From NCBI GenBank assembly GCA_022828595.1, contig JAKGHH010000001.1, positions 122,710,999 through 122,774,998 on the forward strand: a stretch of 64,000 bases of DNA. Direction: 5' to 3'. The translations under genes were made by a program, and so were the position numbers. This stretch comes from Nelumbo lutea (lineage: Eukaryota; Streptophyta; Magnoliopsida; Proteales; Nelumbonaceae). This document shows, piece by piece, positions 1 through 11,806 of the stretch; position 1 is the stretch's first letter, and each line of letters starts with the position of its first letter. The notes under the pieces are model-generated. The model did no database searches and was not told where the DNA came from. It worked only from the letters and a program-made list of their open reading frames with translations.

Positions 1-510
1 GATTTTAATAAGGAACCAAAGAAAAAAAAGGTTGCTAGTGAATCAATCAAAAAAAGGGAGATGTGTTGTTCAAAGGGTAAGAGCGATGTGGGTATATTGG
101 TGGTGGTGGTGGCCGTGGTGGAAATCTTGTTGATAGATGTTGAAGGTAATGGAAAATAAGGGAAGTTGACCGTTCCATGGAATATTTTCTCTATTGAACA
201 TCATTATTTGTTTATTGACATATTAAAGCCAATGTTTTAAAAATTGACTCGAAGGCTGAACCATTTTTGCCTCTAAGTCATGGGTTACCAATTCGACTAT
301 TTGGGTCGAACTGGTCAAACCATGCTACATCAGCAATATGTAAACACACACACACATACATACATACATATAGCCTTTAAAATTTCTGGAATATTTCTTG
401 ACTAAAACACCTCCATTTTTTAAAATATGATCCCTATATTGTGAGGGCAGAAAATGTAATTTGAATACTATTATTCAACAAATTCAATTCCCTCTCATTA
501 AATCACGCAT
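1..510. other. AT-rich intergenic DNA
   Basis: No gene is seen. Positions 343-370 hold a short CA/TACA microsatellite. Positions 228-335 resemble a dispersed element also seen at 30859-31177 and near 47690-47800: a run around TTTTAAAA, then text in which 'tcgaa', 'gaacc' and 'gtc' recur. Positions 439-510 recur as a diverged direct copy at 1994-2069. Confidence 0.5.
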
Positions 511-513
511 TTA

Positions 514-886
514 CGCTGCGTTTGGAAATGATGCGAATGAATGTGAATGCAAATATGTAGAATGTAAAACAGTTCATATAAATTGCAAAGTTGGGTTAGT
601 TTTGCATTGACAAATTTACCTTCTTTATCAAACAGATTTTTAGCTCTAATGGATACAAACACGAATTCCAATAAAGCATATGCCTTTTTTTATCAAAAGC
701 CTATTTGAATGCAAATTTACTTATTTTTTATTGATATACTTTTACATCTTATTATCAAAGTAAATATGCATTGGAAAATGTGTTTCCTATCATTAGTCAA
801 TGCATAAATGTAATATTGCCAAACATAGGCAAAAGTGAATCAGAGTGCAAATTTACACTCCATTTGCAACATTTCCAAACGCAACC
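514..886. mobile_element. Tourist/PIF-Harbinger-like MITE
   Basis: A 373 bp element without coding capacity. The left end reads cgctgcgtttggaaatg and the reverse complement of the right end reads ggttgcgtttggaaatg, so it has near-perfect terminal inverted repeats. Homology between the two ends continues inwards through a shared 'gcaaat'-rich stretch. The trinucleotide TTA flanks both sides (511-513 and 887-889), as expected for PIF/Harbinger elements. The superfamily is inferred from the target duplication and the size, not from a transposase. Confidence 0.8.
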
Positions 887-954
887 TTAAGGTATTAACT
901 CCCATTTACCCTCATTGAATCATATATTTAAAGCATCTTTATTTATTCTCATCA

Positions 955-1494
955 CTAAATTCCACTAAAACCTCCCTTGAAGTTTATGACTATTGCTGAA
1001 GCTTCCCCTAAAGTTTGGTAATTGCAATCACCTCACTTGAACTTTTTAACAAGTTGCAAATAGACCCCTTCTCTTATAATCGTATAACAAGAGGCATGGA
1101 AATGTCCAAAATAACCATGTAGTTACTTTGACTAAAATGTTTATTCTCCAATTTTTCCCTCCATATCAATCACTACCCCAAACCCTTCAAACATCTTTTC
1201 CAAAATTGATTTATTTTATAAATTTTCCCTTCATATGAATCCCTCAAAGGTAAAGTTGCAAATTTAGACTTTATTTTTTTGTTGTTCATAAAGTTTGCAT
1301 TGTGTTATGCAAAAACCATCCCCAATAGTAACTACATGGGTATTTTGAACATTTGTTTGCCTTTTGTTAGAGGATTCTAAGAGGGGGTCTAGTTGCAACT
1401 GTATTAGAAAGTTCAAGGGAGGCAATTGCAATTACCAAACTTCAAGGGAGATTTCTTTAACGGTCAGAAACTTCAAGGTAAGTTTTAGAAATTT
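955..1494. mobile_element. Fold-back element with about 175 bp inverted arms
   Basis: The left arm (about 955-1131) and right arm (about 1322-1494) are inverted copies of each other. Matching landmarks are ccttgaagttt, agtttggtaattgcaat, gttgcaa.tagaccccctt and catgtagttact, in the same order when the right arm is reverse-complemented. The 190 bp between them is AT-rich and non-coding. No clear target duplication was found, so the class (Mutator-like or generic fold-back) is open. Confidence 0.75.
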
Positions 1495-1600
1495 ATCCTT
1501 TTCTAAAATTAACCAAAAAAAAAAACAAAGAAAATGAAACATTATTCCATCCAAGTGGTGAATTGGGGTGAATCCACGATGTCATAGTGAAATAAAAAAA

Positions 1601-1960
1601 TTGTAGAAAAAATGGGCCATTTCTCTAATATTTATATTAATCATAATAAACAAAAATAAGTGTCATAAACAAGAATTATTTATATTGATAATGGAAATGA
1701 AACACAAATTTTAAAACCAACCAAAACATGAAATTGATTTTCCATTTACTCCAAATCAACAGTTCAACTTTTAGTTCAAATGTGTCAATATTTGATGTCA
1801 TAATTAAACAATAAAAATAAAAATAAATGAAAAAATACATAAATTTTCTAAAAAAAAAACATTTGGGTGCATTTCTAATATTGTATATTCATCATGTTAA
1901 ATAAAAACAAGTGTCATAAATAAGAATTACTTTTATACACATGGAAATATAACAAATGTA
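1601..1960. repeat. Diverged AT-rich direct repeats
   Basis: Positions 1601-1715 and 1851-1960 are diverged direct copies sharing 'ttctctaatatt', 'aaataagtgtcataaa' and 'aagaatta'. A shorter third piece lies near 2488-2545. The sequence is non-coding. Confidence 0.5.
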
Positions 1961-1993
1961 AAAAAATGTAATTTGAATTTAGCCCCTTTTTAA

Positions 1994-2235
1994 TTGTGAG
2001 GGTGAAAAAAATAATTTGAACTATTATTTTCACCTCATTCAAGTCCCTCTCATTAAGTCATATATTTGAGGTGCCAATGCTTATTCTATCTCATTAAACG
2101 ATATATTTAAGATATGTTCTCACTAATAAATTATGTTATTAGATCTATATCCACTACTTTTAACAATAAATCTCTTTTTTTTCTTCAAAATTGAACCAAA
2201 AAAAAATGAAATTGTCCTTTTGTTTAGGTGGTGGA
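1994..2235. repeat. Copy of the 439-510 direct repeat plus AT-rich DNA
   Basis: Positions 1994-2069 match 439-510 in the same orientation (ttgtgaggg, taatttgaa, ccctctcatta). A shorter third relative lies at 905-945. No gene is seen. Confidence 0.45.
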
Positions 2236-2420
2236 TAGACATGTTCATGGACTGGGTAGCCCGACGGGCTAGCCTGGCCTGGCCCATCCTAAGTCGGGCT
2301 TGGAAAAAATTTAAGCCTGCGGGCTCAGACTCGTGCTCTAAAAATCAGGTCTAACTATTTTTCAGGCCGGCTTAGGCGTTCCCAAATAAGCGCAGCCCAA
2401 GCCTGAGCCCAACCCAACAA
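2236..2420. mobile_element. One end of a hAT-type non-autonomous element
   Basis: The piece starts with tagacatgttcatgg, the terminus of the complete element at 21776-22180, and continues with GC-rich text rich in 'gcccg', 'gggc' and 'ggcctggccc'. This stands out from the AT-rich surroundings. A matching second terminus was not found nearby, so the copy appears truncated. Confidence 0.55.
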
Positions 2421-3297
2421 TATTAAATATATAATAGAAATATGATATGTCTTAATAAGATATAATATATATTATATGTTAGTAAAACATTTGGGACATC
2501 TCTAATATAGAATTATTTTATACACATAAAAATATATACAAATTTTAAAATAATTTGGATGCATATTACTATTTTCATCATCTAAATATGTGTGTATTTG
2601 TGCGTAAACATGTATTTTATGAATAAATAATGTATAATTATATTGTACATGGAATATATATTATTTTATATATTTTTAAAATTTTTATTTGTAGAAAATA
2701 TTAAAATTTGGATTTGAGGCCAAAAAAGGGATTTTGACAAAAATAACAAGACAAAAAAACCTACAACCAGCTCAACATTGAGTTGAAAGCATTGATTAAA
2801 ATATTAACAAAAATATGTTATTCCCCCTTTTTAATTTACTAGAAATTTCATAGACTCTACTTCCCAAATGGACACCTGTTTCAAACAAATCTAGTTCCAA
2901 CTTTCAATCACTTTATCGTCGACTGAGCGAGTGCTTTTTTTTGTTACATCCAACAGAATAAGCAGTTTTGAAGCCAGTTGGTATTATAATGACAAAAGAG
3001 TTTCATGGAGGATGGAACTTGATTGATTGTACATCCTTGTCTTGAAAGTTATGGGGGATGGATTTCAATGGTTTTGTTAATTCACTGCACCCATGAATTA
3101 ACAAAGATCTGTGAGAGCGATTCAAGCTCCATTAGAGTTGTAAAGTGGGCCGAGTGGCCAGAGTGCTGGCACAGCCCAGAACAACTCGAGCCATGCCAAA
3201 CCTGGATCATATCCCCTTGCCATGCTGGACTTGGGTTTTAATGGTTTTATTATATTATTTTATATCAATTTAATTGTATTTTTTTTTTTATTTTAGG
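2421..3297. other. Intergenic DNA outside the palindrome
   Basis: AT-rich and non-coding. Positions 3147-3240 are again rich in 'gccc/gggc' and resemble 21180-21320 on the far side of the palindrome. The homology is too weak to say whether the arms extend this far. Confidence 0.4.
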
Positions 3298-5059
3298 GAA
3301 AATGACTGGAAGCCCCCCCCCCCTCTCACAAAATGAAACCCCCTAAAGCTTTTATGATAAAAATCCAGCCGCTCAAACTCAACAGGAAAATCAAAATGTC
3401 ACTTCAACCCCATATACTCAAACAAACATAATATACGTCATCACTCTCTCACTTTTTTTACGAAAATAACCAAAAAAAAAAAAAACCTGATGTTTTGAAC
3501 ACAGCTTCGTAAGCAACCCAAATAGGACTAAAACGTCCCTACCCTCCAGATATGATCTACGTAAGCAATCATTTAATGTATTGGCAAAAATCAGCAATTC
3601 TTCTCTCTCTTTCTCTCTCCCCATCTCTACCGCCAACCCTCTTTGTCTCTGGCACCCCCTGTTCAACATGAAAACTTAAGTGGTGATCGATGGAAAATCG
3701 TTGTCCCGGTTCTTCTCTCCGTTGATTTCGGCTGAAGCCCATACCAGTGTAACAACGGGTCTGGCTTGGACTTCCACGAAGATTGAACCTCTATACAACT
3801 GAAATGCTCGATTGACGGAGGGAAAGAGGGAAGACCGATGCAGGCCTTTTGATTTCTGGCACAAACCCTGGCTTGTTTTCTCGGCCATCCCAGATTTTTC
3901 GTGCCTTCTTCCATCGCTTCAATAGCAACATATCCTGTCTTCAGGTCACACTGTATCATGTGGTTAAGGTTAGATTAACATTTTCAGAACTGATCATTTT
4001 CACGTTTTTCTTTCCCAATGGCTTATTATATATATGTTCAATTTAAATCAGCAAATATTCGTTAAGTTCATTTTCTTTTCGGTTGAGATAACTAGTTAGT
4101 CTCATGTGTTCAAAGTGATTCAGTCATGTTTAAACAGGGTGTAAGCCAGTGTGAGTTAGTAGCCATGTGTCATGAGAAAATCCTATCAAGTTAGTGAAAT
4201 ATTAGTCTATGTGAGTTCCTTCATTGTCGTTTCTTGGAATGATTATCTTGATTATGTCATTATAGTTGCAAATTCACTTTCTGGATACTCTTGTCTAGAC
4301 TGGTACTCGCTTGACATGAATTCAGAACCAAAGTTGGGAATCCCCATCTTAAGAACATGGGGTTTGTTTTTGTATGGGGGAATCTGCTTAGGGCAGGGAT
4401 TAGGGACCTCTTGTTCTTCTGATCTTATGGGGAGGTGGCCTTGGTTAAACGCTTTGGACCAGAACATATTCTGGAGGGTACATGAAAGGGAGAATAGAAA
4501 CTCCAAGGGTAGCTCTCCTTGTGAGCAGATTAGGTTTCTTATCATTGAAAATTCATGGTTTGCAAAAACTTGTTCAGGTGAATGATATAATAATATTGAT
4601 AACAATAACCATGGTGGTAATATGATAGGATACATAAATAAGTAGATAAAGAAATAAATAAAAATGTATAAAATGCAAAATGCAAAAAAGTTAATAAATA
4701 AGTTATAATAAATAGATGTAAAAAAATGAAAATAAAAAAGGAATAAAAAGAAAAAATAATAATAAATAATAAAAATGTTTCTTATAATGAATTGTTCTTG
4801 ATTTGTTCTCTCTTTCCATTAGTTTCTCGATTGATTAACAATTATGCGTTTGCTATCATGCTTCTTTGGAATCACCCATGTGGGCCCTACCTATTGGACA
4901 TGGGAGAAGGGTTCATAACCCCTTCCCTCTCCCATGTAGGGGTAAAAATGGATCGGATCATGATCTGATTTGATCCAATTTTGTCAGATTTGGATATCCC
5001 CATTTTCGATTGGATCGGATCAGATCATATAATAGGATCTTGTCAGAAATCAGATCGAA

Positions 5060-5090
<31 letters not shown>

Positions 5091-5612
5091 CTTTATTTAT
5101 ATAAATATATATAACACTTATATATGTTATTTATTTATTTATTTATTTATTATTTATAAATATGTTATTTAAATTGCACTTTTTTAAATTTGTTATATTA
5201 TTATTTTTTTATAAAAAAATATATACATGATGAAAATAGTTGAAAAGATACTTGTATTTTTTTATTTAAATTGATATATTTTATTTTTCTTTTAATAATT
5301 TTTAATTTTTTTAATTAAATCAGATCGGATCATATCCAAATATCCAACATCCTCATCGGATTCGAATTCCAAGCAATGTTTATGAGATCCAAACGGATCT
5401 TTGGATTGGATGGGATCTGTTGTTCATAGTATCAGATTAGAATCGGATATACTTTGATTCAAATCCAATCTAATCCATTTGCATCCCTACTCCCATCCAA
5501 TTCTTACCCAGATTGGTTCAGCCAATGCCTTGGTTTTGGAGTCACTATGAAACTATATTTTAGAAAACAATTATCAAAGGTTCCATCACCTTCATTTCTT
5601 TTAAATGATGGG
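3298..5612 (+). repeat. Left arm of a giant imperfect palindrome
   Basis: Read on the opposite strand, this 2.3 kb arm is present again at 10669-11806 and 20103-21041. The outer terminus reads aaaatgactggaagccccc here and aaaatgaccgaaagccccc (reverse complement) at the right end. Further collinear landmarks are the pyrimidine tract near 3600, 'gggtctggcttggacttcca' near 3755, 'aagaacatggggtttgt' near 4350, 'ctcgattgattaacaattat' near 4826, and 'actatgaaactatatttta' near 5545. Open frames within it (for example 3663-3959 on the minus strand and 4172-4585 on the plus strand) match no family I know and decay differently in the two arms, so I read the arm as non-coding. Confidence 0.85.
4937..5489. 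mobile_element. hAT-type MITE, left-arm copy
   Basis: Ends are taggggtaaaaatgg and, reverse-complemented from the right, tagggatgcaaatgg. The flanks CTCCCATG (4929-4936) and CTCCCATC (5490-5497) form a 7/8 target duplication, typical of hAT elements. The interior repeats 'ggatcggat' and 'atccaatc' and includes an AT dinucleotide tract at about 5060-5087 and a TATT tract near 5130-5150. Confidence 0.8.
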
Positions 5613-5823
5613 TAGCGACTCCAAATCAGCCCAAGTGAGCCATTTCCTAATGGTCGCACCATGTTTATAAGCTTTATTATCTGATTTGCATGAGATAGAG
5701 AGAAATTGGAAGGAGTGGAGTTCGATTCAGCTATTCCATTTAATTTGTTGAAATCATGTGTTGATTTGAACTCATTGAAAGCAAGTATATAAGCTCACCT
5801 TTTGATTGTCAACTAATTTCTAG
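5613..5823. other. Start of the palindrome loop
   Basis: Unique sequence between the left arm and the LTR-like fragment. No gene is seen. Confidence 0.4.
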
Positions 5824-7000
5824 GTGCATATAACACTATACCATAGGCACCTAGACACGTCACGTCGAGCCAAGATAGTTGTTTGGACCGTGCCTCAGCA
5901 CACTGCTCACTAAAGAAGAACGGATAGTCATGTAACTGAAGACCTTAGAAAGGAGAGTAATCCCTTACGGATAAGGGTAAGCACCATCTCTTTAAGATAA
6001 GCACCCTCATCAGAGTTCCGAAAACCTTAGCGGGTGACCTCTTCCCTATAACTCTACAAGAAATGTGTCTAAGTACACCGCTACACTTAGCTATTTAAAG
6101 GCATCTCCCCTAAGGTTCATCATCTTCAATTCTCATGCTCTCCTGCTCTCATATTCACCTCTCGGACCAACTCGACCCGATCGACTTCACCACTCTATTA
6201 TTGACTTTAGCATCAAAGACCCTTTCTTGGGGACCTCATCCTTGGGCCTCTAGCTTTCTTCTACTTGTAGACCTGCTCAATGCACTACCTTGACTTCATC
6301 CAAGTTGGTGGAACTATTTGATGCGTGTTCGGCTCGGCTACACCTTGGATCAGACAGTATTAGATTGGCACCATTTGTGGGAATTGGCACGAAAAGCCTA
6401 TATTTTCTCTCTCTTCGTGCACTAGCAATCATCCTCCCAAAAACATCTCCAACTGCTCTGGCCCTCAACCCTCATCATAGGGATTCCACTCTCAATATAC
6501 CTCTCCTCCTCGTGAAGATTGACAATTGAAAAAGGTCAACCTCAAGGAATTCACTGCCTTGTAGAAAATGGTTGAATGCTTCATAACAATGATGGAAGCA
6601 CTGGGACAAACCAAACATGCCCTAGAAATCATACCACAGACTCAACATGTGCCCACTGTAGTCAATTCGATGGTCAAGGACCCCAAAAGGCCCCTAGGAG
6701 ACCTTTTGAAGCCTAAGGTCGAGCATGAGTGACTTTAGCCATCTTGGAAATCCAGCTCTCAGGCTTGGATCTGAGCCCATGATGCTCACTCTTGATCCTA
6801 GCATTTCAGCGCCCGTGCCCCCATTAAGGAGTGCCTTAAACCCCAAGCACAACACCAGTAGACACAAATCTCCTAGGTCGAGTCAATCTCCATTTAGAGA
6901 ATGCCATGTATCACTAAAAACAACAAAGCATGCCAATCTCAATACCAAAATCAAGGGCATGCAGGAGTGTGAGCATCGGAAAATGATTCACTTGGACTAG
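5824..7000 (+). mobile_element. Degenerate Ty3/gypsy LTR and leader fragment
   Basis: The order is that of a gypsy LTR followed by its leader: a TATA-like ctatttaaaggcatctc near 6091, a pyrimidine-rich transcript region, then ttggcaccatttgtgggaa at 6365-6383. That last motif has the same position and form as the LTR/primer-site junctions at 12581 and 23783. Beyond it lies a broken gag-like stretch (about 6540-6730). Neither a second LTR nor pol was found. The LTR start is a guess. Confidence 0.5.
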
Positions 7001-7019
7001 ATTTGGAATCGCCACCCAT

Positions 7020-8585
7020 ATAATCACTAGAACCCCCAAAATGGTCTTTAATGTTCAAAATTATGAAAATAATGGCTTCACCGACCTAGCAGTGTCTAAC
7101 AGTTCCGAGTGTTTAACAAACTAATCATCCATCATATGGGTGTCTACATTCATAAGTAAAATATGGTACCCATCCAATCGCTAGAACTATCATAACGGTC
7201 CCTCACGGTTGAAACTACGAAATCAAAGTTTTGGATGACCAAACCCTATCTTGTGTATATATGTGTCGAGACTAATTCCAACATTTGTTAAACAGTCAAA
7301 ACTTTAAAATCACAATTTCAATTGATCCATCCCTGTCTTGCGTGTTCAGTTGTCGGGACCAATCTACCATCCTTTATATGGGTTTCCACATCCACCCGTA
7401 AAATGATAGTGCCCATCCCATTTTTAGAACCCCCATATTAGTTATTAATAGTCAAAACTTCAAAATCATAATTTTGGCCATACTAAGTTTTTCTCTTGTC
7501 CAACTCCACCATCCACTATATAGATTTTCACATCCACGCATAAAAGATGGTGTCCATCCTAGCCCCCATAACAGTCCATAATGATCAAAATTGTGAAATA
7601 GTAGATATGACCAGCCTGATCATATCTAGTTTGTCTAGCTACCGGTACAAATTCTTTTATCCTTTAAATGGGTTTCAAATTTCACCCATAAAAGATGTTG
7701 CATATATGACTATCAGAACCCTATAACAGTCCCTAACAATGAAACTTTAAAATCACAATTTTGGCTAGCTAATCTTGTTTATGTGGTTAGGTGTCAATAC
7801 AAATTCTACCATTCATTATATGGGTTTCTACATCCTACTACAGAAGATGGTGCCCATATGGCCTTAATAATCCCCATAGCAGACATTAATGGTTAAAATG
7901 GAAAAATCAGTGTTGGCTAGTCTGGCCCTGTTTGGCATATTAAAGCGTTGGGAGCATTTCCACTGTTTGTTATAGGAGTTTCTACATTTAATCGTAAAAG
8001 ATAGTGTGCATTCAATTGTTAAAACCCCCATAACAGTCCTTAACGATTAAAACTTTGAAATCGCAACTTTGGCCAATTTGGCATTGTACTAAGTGTCTAG
8101 GTGTTAGGACCAGGCCCACCATCATTATATATGTTTCCACATCCTCCTATAAATGATGGTGCTCCTCTAACCATCAAAACATCCATAGCGGTCCTTAACG
8201 GTCAAAACTTCAACGTCACAATTTTAGCTAACCCAGCCCTATCTTGCTTTTCCAGTTGTCGAAACCAATTCCTTCATTCATTATATGGGTTTCTACATCC
8301 AATCGTAAAAGATGGTGCCCACCCCATTATTGGAACCCCTTACCGGTTCTCAAAAATTAAGACTTTAAAATCATAATTTTAGCCAGTATGGTCTTCTCTT
8401 ATGTGTCTTGGTGCCAAGACCAATTCTACCTTTCACTATACGTGTTTCCATATCCTCCTATAAAAGATGATATCCATCAGGTCTTTAATATCCTCATGAG
8501 GATCCTTAAAAATTGAAGCTGTGAAAGCATAGATTCTGCTAGCTCAACCCTATCTACCATGTTTAGGTGTCGGGAGCATTTTCAC
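7020..8585 (+). repeat. Diverged satellite, period about 155 bp
   Basis: About nine to ten tandem units. A recurring anchor, 'cataac(a/g)gtcc' or a diverged form, lies near 7191, 7567, 7719, 7875, 8028, 8190, 8340 and 8493, so most spacings are 150-162 bp. Each unit then has 'aaaactttaaaatca(c/t)aatttt', a 'gtgt.taggtgtcg' region, and 'ttatatgggtttc.acatcca' with 'aaagatggtgcccat'. Units are strongly diverged and shifted by small indels. Open frames inside, such as 8101-8376, come from the repeat and are not genes. Confidence 0.8.
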
Positions 8586-9904
8586 CCAAGGATCAACGTA
8601 TTAGTATCAGGTATCATATCAGACAGTTTGGATATAGATACGGGTATAAATACGCTTTGGAAACATGGATACGGACGAAAGTTATGAAAACACATGGACA
8701 CACTAGGAAAATGATACAAATATTGTAAATAGATCAATTACACTAATTTTAAAAGCCAAAATAACCACAAATAAAGCATAAATACATAAATAAATATATT
8801 ACCAAAATAACAAGATACATAAATATCATATAATTTTGTTGATAATCCAACAATCAAGAGTCCAAGACTTATATTATATAGTTTTTACAAAGTAAAATAT
8901 GCACAAAACCATTATTATGTTAAATTATATAAGTCCAAGACACAAAATATATGCAACTATTATATTTTAATTACTATAGCAATCATTTTCTATTTTTACT
9001 TTCCAACATTAATAAAAAAACAAATTAAATATTAAATTTTGAAATAATTGATAATATCAAATTACTATCATATGAAATTTATAATTTTTCTAAGATACAT
9101 ATATTATTATCATATTTTTACTTTTAATCTTAACTAAAAGTATATCAAAATTATTAAAATTTCTAAGATACATATCATATGAAATTCATAATTTTTAATT
9201 ATTAAAGTAACAATTCCATTGTTAACATTTTTATTTTCTATAGTGTTTTTTTAAATAAAAAATCATTTTTTATATAAATTTAAATTAGTGGATTTGATAA
9301 ATTCAATTTAATATTGTATTCTTGAATATTTTGTAAATATTTTTTTTAAATAATAAATATACTATATTTTAGTCTAAATTAAAACATCAGTGAATAATTT
9401 ATAAACAAATATTAAAATTTGGAGATACATATAATGTACAAATTTATGAAATTTAAGAACTAAAATAATTATCTATTATTAATATTTTTATTTGTATAAT
9501 TTATTGAGAGTAAAAAACAATTTCTGATATAAATATAAATTTGATAGTTTTTTTGCTTCATTAATGTTTATAAAATAGTAATTTTTAATATTATTGAACA
9601 TAAACAATATATTTGTCTAGGTTCATGTTAATGGTAAAGTTAATAAAGTTTATTTTATTTCTCTTAATATCACACATTGAATGATAGCACAATGGCTTAG
9701 AATGGTAACATGCAATAGCATGGGTGCTGAGACTTGAATTCGAATTTTCATAGGAGAATTTTATAAACAAGACAAGAGATGTGCACGTATCATATCGGAA
9801 CATATTAATCTGTATCGGCCAATACGGTGCGATACACACCAATACAGATATGTATCTTGTCAATATGCACGATACACCCTGTATCGGGTATATCATATCG
9901 ATAT
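8586..9904. mobile_element. AT-rich insertion within the satellite
   Basis: The satellite breaks off after 'ggagcattttcaccc' and resumes with 'ccaccatccatta' near 9916. Between lies 1.3 kb of AT-rich DNA whose two ends are rich in 'gtatc', 'gatac' and 'tatcggg', loosely inverted with respect to each other (near 8605-8690 and 9785-9895). There is no coding sequence and the class is unknown. A degraded tRNA-like stretch near 9684-9752 is reported as a finding. Confidence 0.5.
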
Positions 9905-10668
9905 TTTAATTCCTATTTCCACCATCCATTATAAAAGTTTCTACAACTAGCCATAAAAGATAGTACTCATTCAACTATCAAAACCTCCATAACGATCCTT
10001 AGTAGCTAAAATGTCATAAATCGCAATTTTGGGCAACCAGATATTGTGCCAATATGACTACTAGAACCCCCATAACGGTCCTTGATGTTTATCCATGCAA
10101 GAGGCTTAATTCTAGCATTTATTATATGGGTATCCGCATCTACCCTTAAAAGGCAATGCGGATCTAGTCATTGAAACCCCTATGTAGCATGTTTAGCTTC
10201 CTAAACCAACTCTACTATCTGTATACGGATTTCCACACCTTTTCCTAAAAGACTGCTAGGGATGATCATCAAAATTGAAAAGCCAAATTGAATGGGCAAA
10301 GCCAAATTAAAGGTTCCAATTAATCAAACTAGTCGGTTTTAGTTTGGTTTCTATTATGAGTATATTGTTCATTTGCATAAACTCTACCAGTGGCATGAGA
10401 GTCAATAAAAATCAAAATCTTCTTTGAATTCCAATACCTGAAGTCCCATCACTCCCTTTTCTCTTCAATGATGCATTGCAGCTCCGGTAGTTCAGCCATG
10501 AGATGAGCCACCTTCTAGTACTCACACCAGGTGTAAGGACTAATTCCTCCCTCCATTACACAAGTTTTCACATCCACACAAAAAATGGTGCCAATCTGGT
10601 CACCAAAGCCCTAGTGTGTAGGTGTCAAAACCAATTATGCCATAAGATTAATGGGTTTTCTCATTCAC
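9905..10668 (+). repeat. Continuation of the 155 bp satellite
   Basis: Further units are recognisable at about 9910-10260 (anchors near 9990 and 10072) and 10500-10668. A non-satellite stretch (about 10265-10495) with 'aattaatcaaactagtcggttttagtttgg' type text separates them; I see no gene in it. Confidence 0.6.
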
Positions 10669-11806
10669 CCATAAAAATAAATAAATAAAGGTGATGGAAT
10701 CTCTGAGAATTGTTTTCAAAAATATAGTTTCATAGAGACTCCAAACCTAAGGCATTGGTTGAACCAATTTTGGTAAGACTTGGATGGGAGTAGGGATGCA
10801 AATGGATCAGATTGGATTTGAATCAAGGTATATCCAATTCCAATCTGAAACTATGAACAACAAATCCCATCCAATCGGATCTCATAAACATTGATCGGAA
10901 TTCGAATCCGATGAGGATGTCGAATATTTGGATCTGATTCAATCCAATTTAATTAAAAAATTAATAAATTTTTAAAATAAAAATAAAATATAGCAATTTA
11001 AATAAAGAAAAAAATACAAGTATCTTTTCAACTATTTTCATTATATATATAAATGTTTTTTATAAAAAATAATAATATAAAAATTAAAAAAGTGCACTTT
11101 AAATAACATTTTTATAAATAAATAACATATATAAGTGTTATATATATTTATATAAATAAAGAACACATATACATACATATATATATAAGTGTTATATATA
11201 TTTATATAAATAAAGAACAGATATATATATATATATATATATATATTCGAATCCTTTTGGATCGGATAGGGGGTGATTCGAATTCAATCCAATTTATGAC
11301 CAGATCCTATTATATGATCTAATCCGATCTGAAATAGAGATATCGAATCCAACAAAATCGGATCTAATCAAATCATGATCCGATCCATTTGCACCCATGG
11401 ATGGGAGAGGGATGGCATTAGGCACCATTCTCCCATGTCCAATAGGTAGGGCCCACATGGGTGATTCTAAAGAAGCATGATCACAAATGCATAACTATTA
11501 ATCAATCGAGAAACTAATGGAAAGAGAGAACAAATCAAGAACAATTCATTACAAGTAACCTTTTATTATTATTATTATTTTTTCTTTGTATTCCTTTTTT
11601 TTTCGTTTTTTGTATATCTCTTTATTATAACTTATTTATTCACATTATTTGCATTTTGCATTTTCTACATATTTATTTATTTCTTTATCTAGTTATTTAT
11701 GTATCCTATCATATTATCACTATGGTTATTGTTATCAATATTATTATATCATTCACGTGAACAAGTTTTTGCAAACCATGAATCTCCAATGGTAAAGCAA
11801 CCTAAT
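10669..11806 (-). repeat. Right palindrome arm, inner part
   Basis: Reverse complement of about 4553-5612. Matching pieces are the block around 10730 (tatagtttcatag), the MITE, 'tccaataggtagggcccaca' near 11440, and 'gttattgttatcaatattat' near 11724. The arm stops at the gypsy target site CTAAT (11802-11806) and continues beyond the element at 20103. Confidence 0.85.
10791..11399. mobile_element. hAT-type MITE, right-arm copy
   Basis: Inverted counterpart of 4937-5489. The left end is tagggatgcaaatgg and the target duplication GATGGGAG is exact (10783-10790 and 11400-11407). The right terminus is slightly rearranged (ccatttgcacccatg). The interior has gained an extra 'gtgttatatatatttatataaataaagaac' type duplication near 11130-11220 and an AT tract at 11221-11246. 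Confidence 0.8.

Noticed and set aside
3663..4585. Open frames in the left palindrome arm (3663-3959 minus, 4172-4585 plus) as genes
   Set aside because: The equivalent positions in the right arm carry different indels and no frame is kept in both. No recognised domain. They are read as chance frames.
7000..8600. CRISPR-like or coding interpretation of the tandem units
   Set aside because: Units are about 155 bp and strongly diverged along their full length, without short identical repeats and spacers, in a plant genome. It is a satellite.
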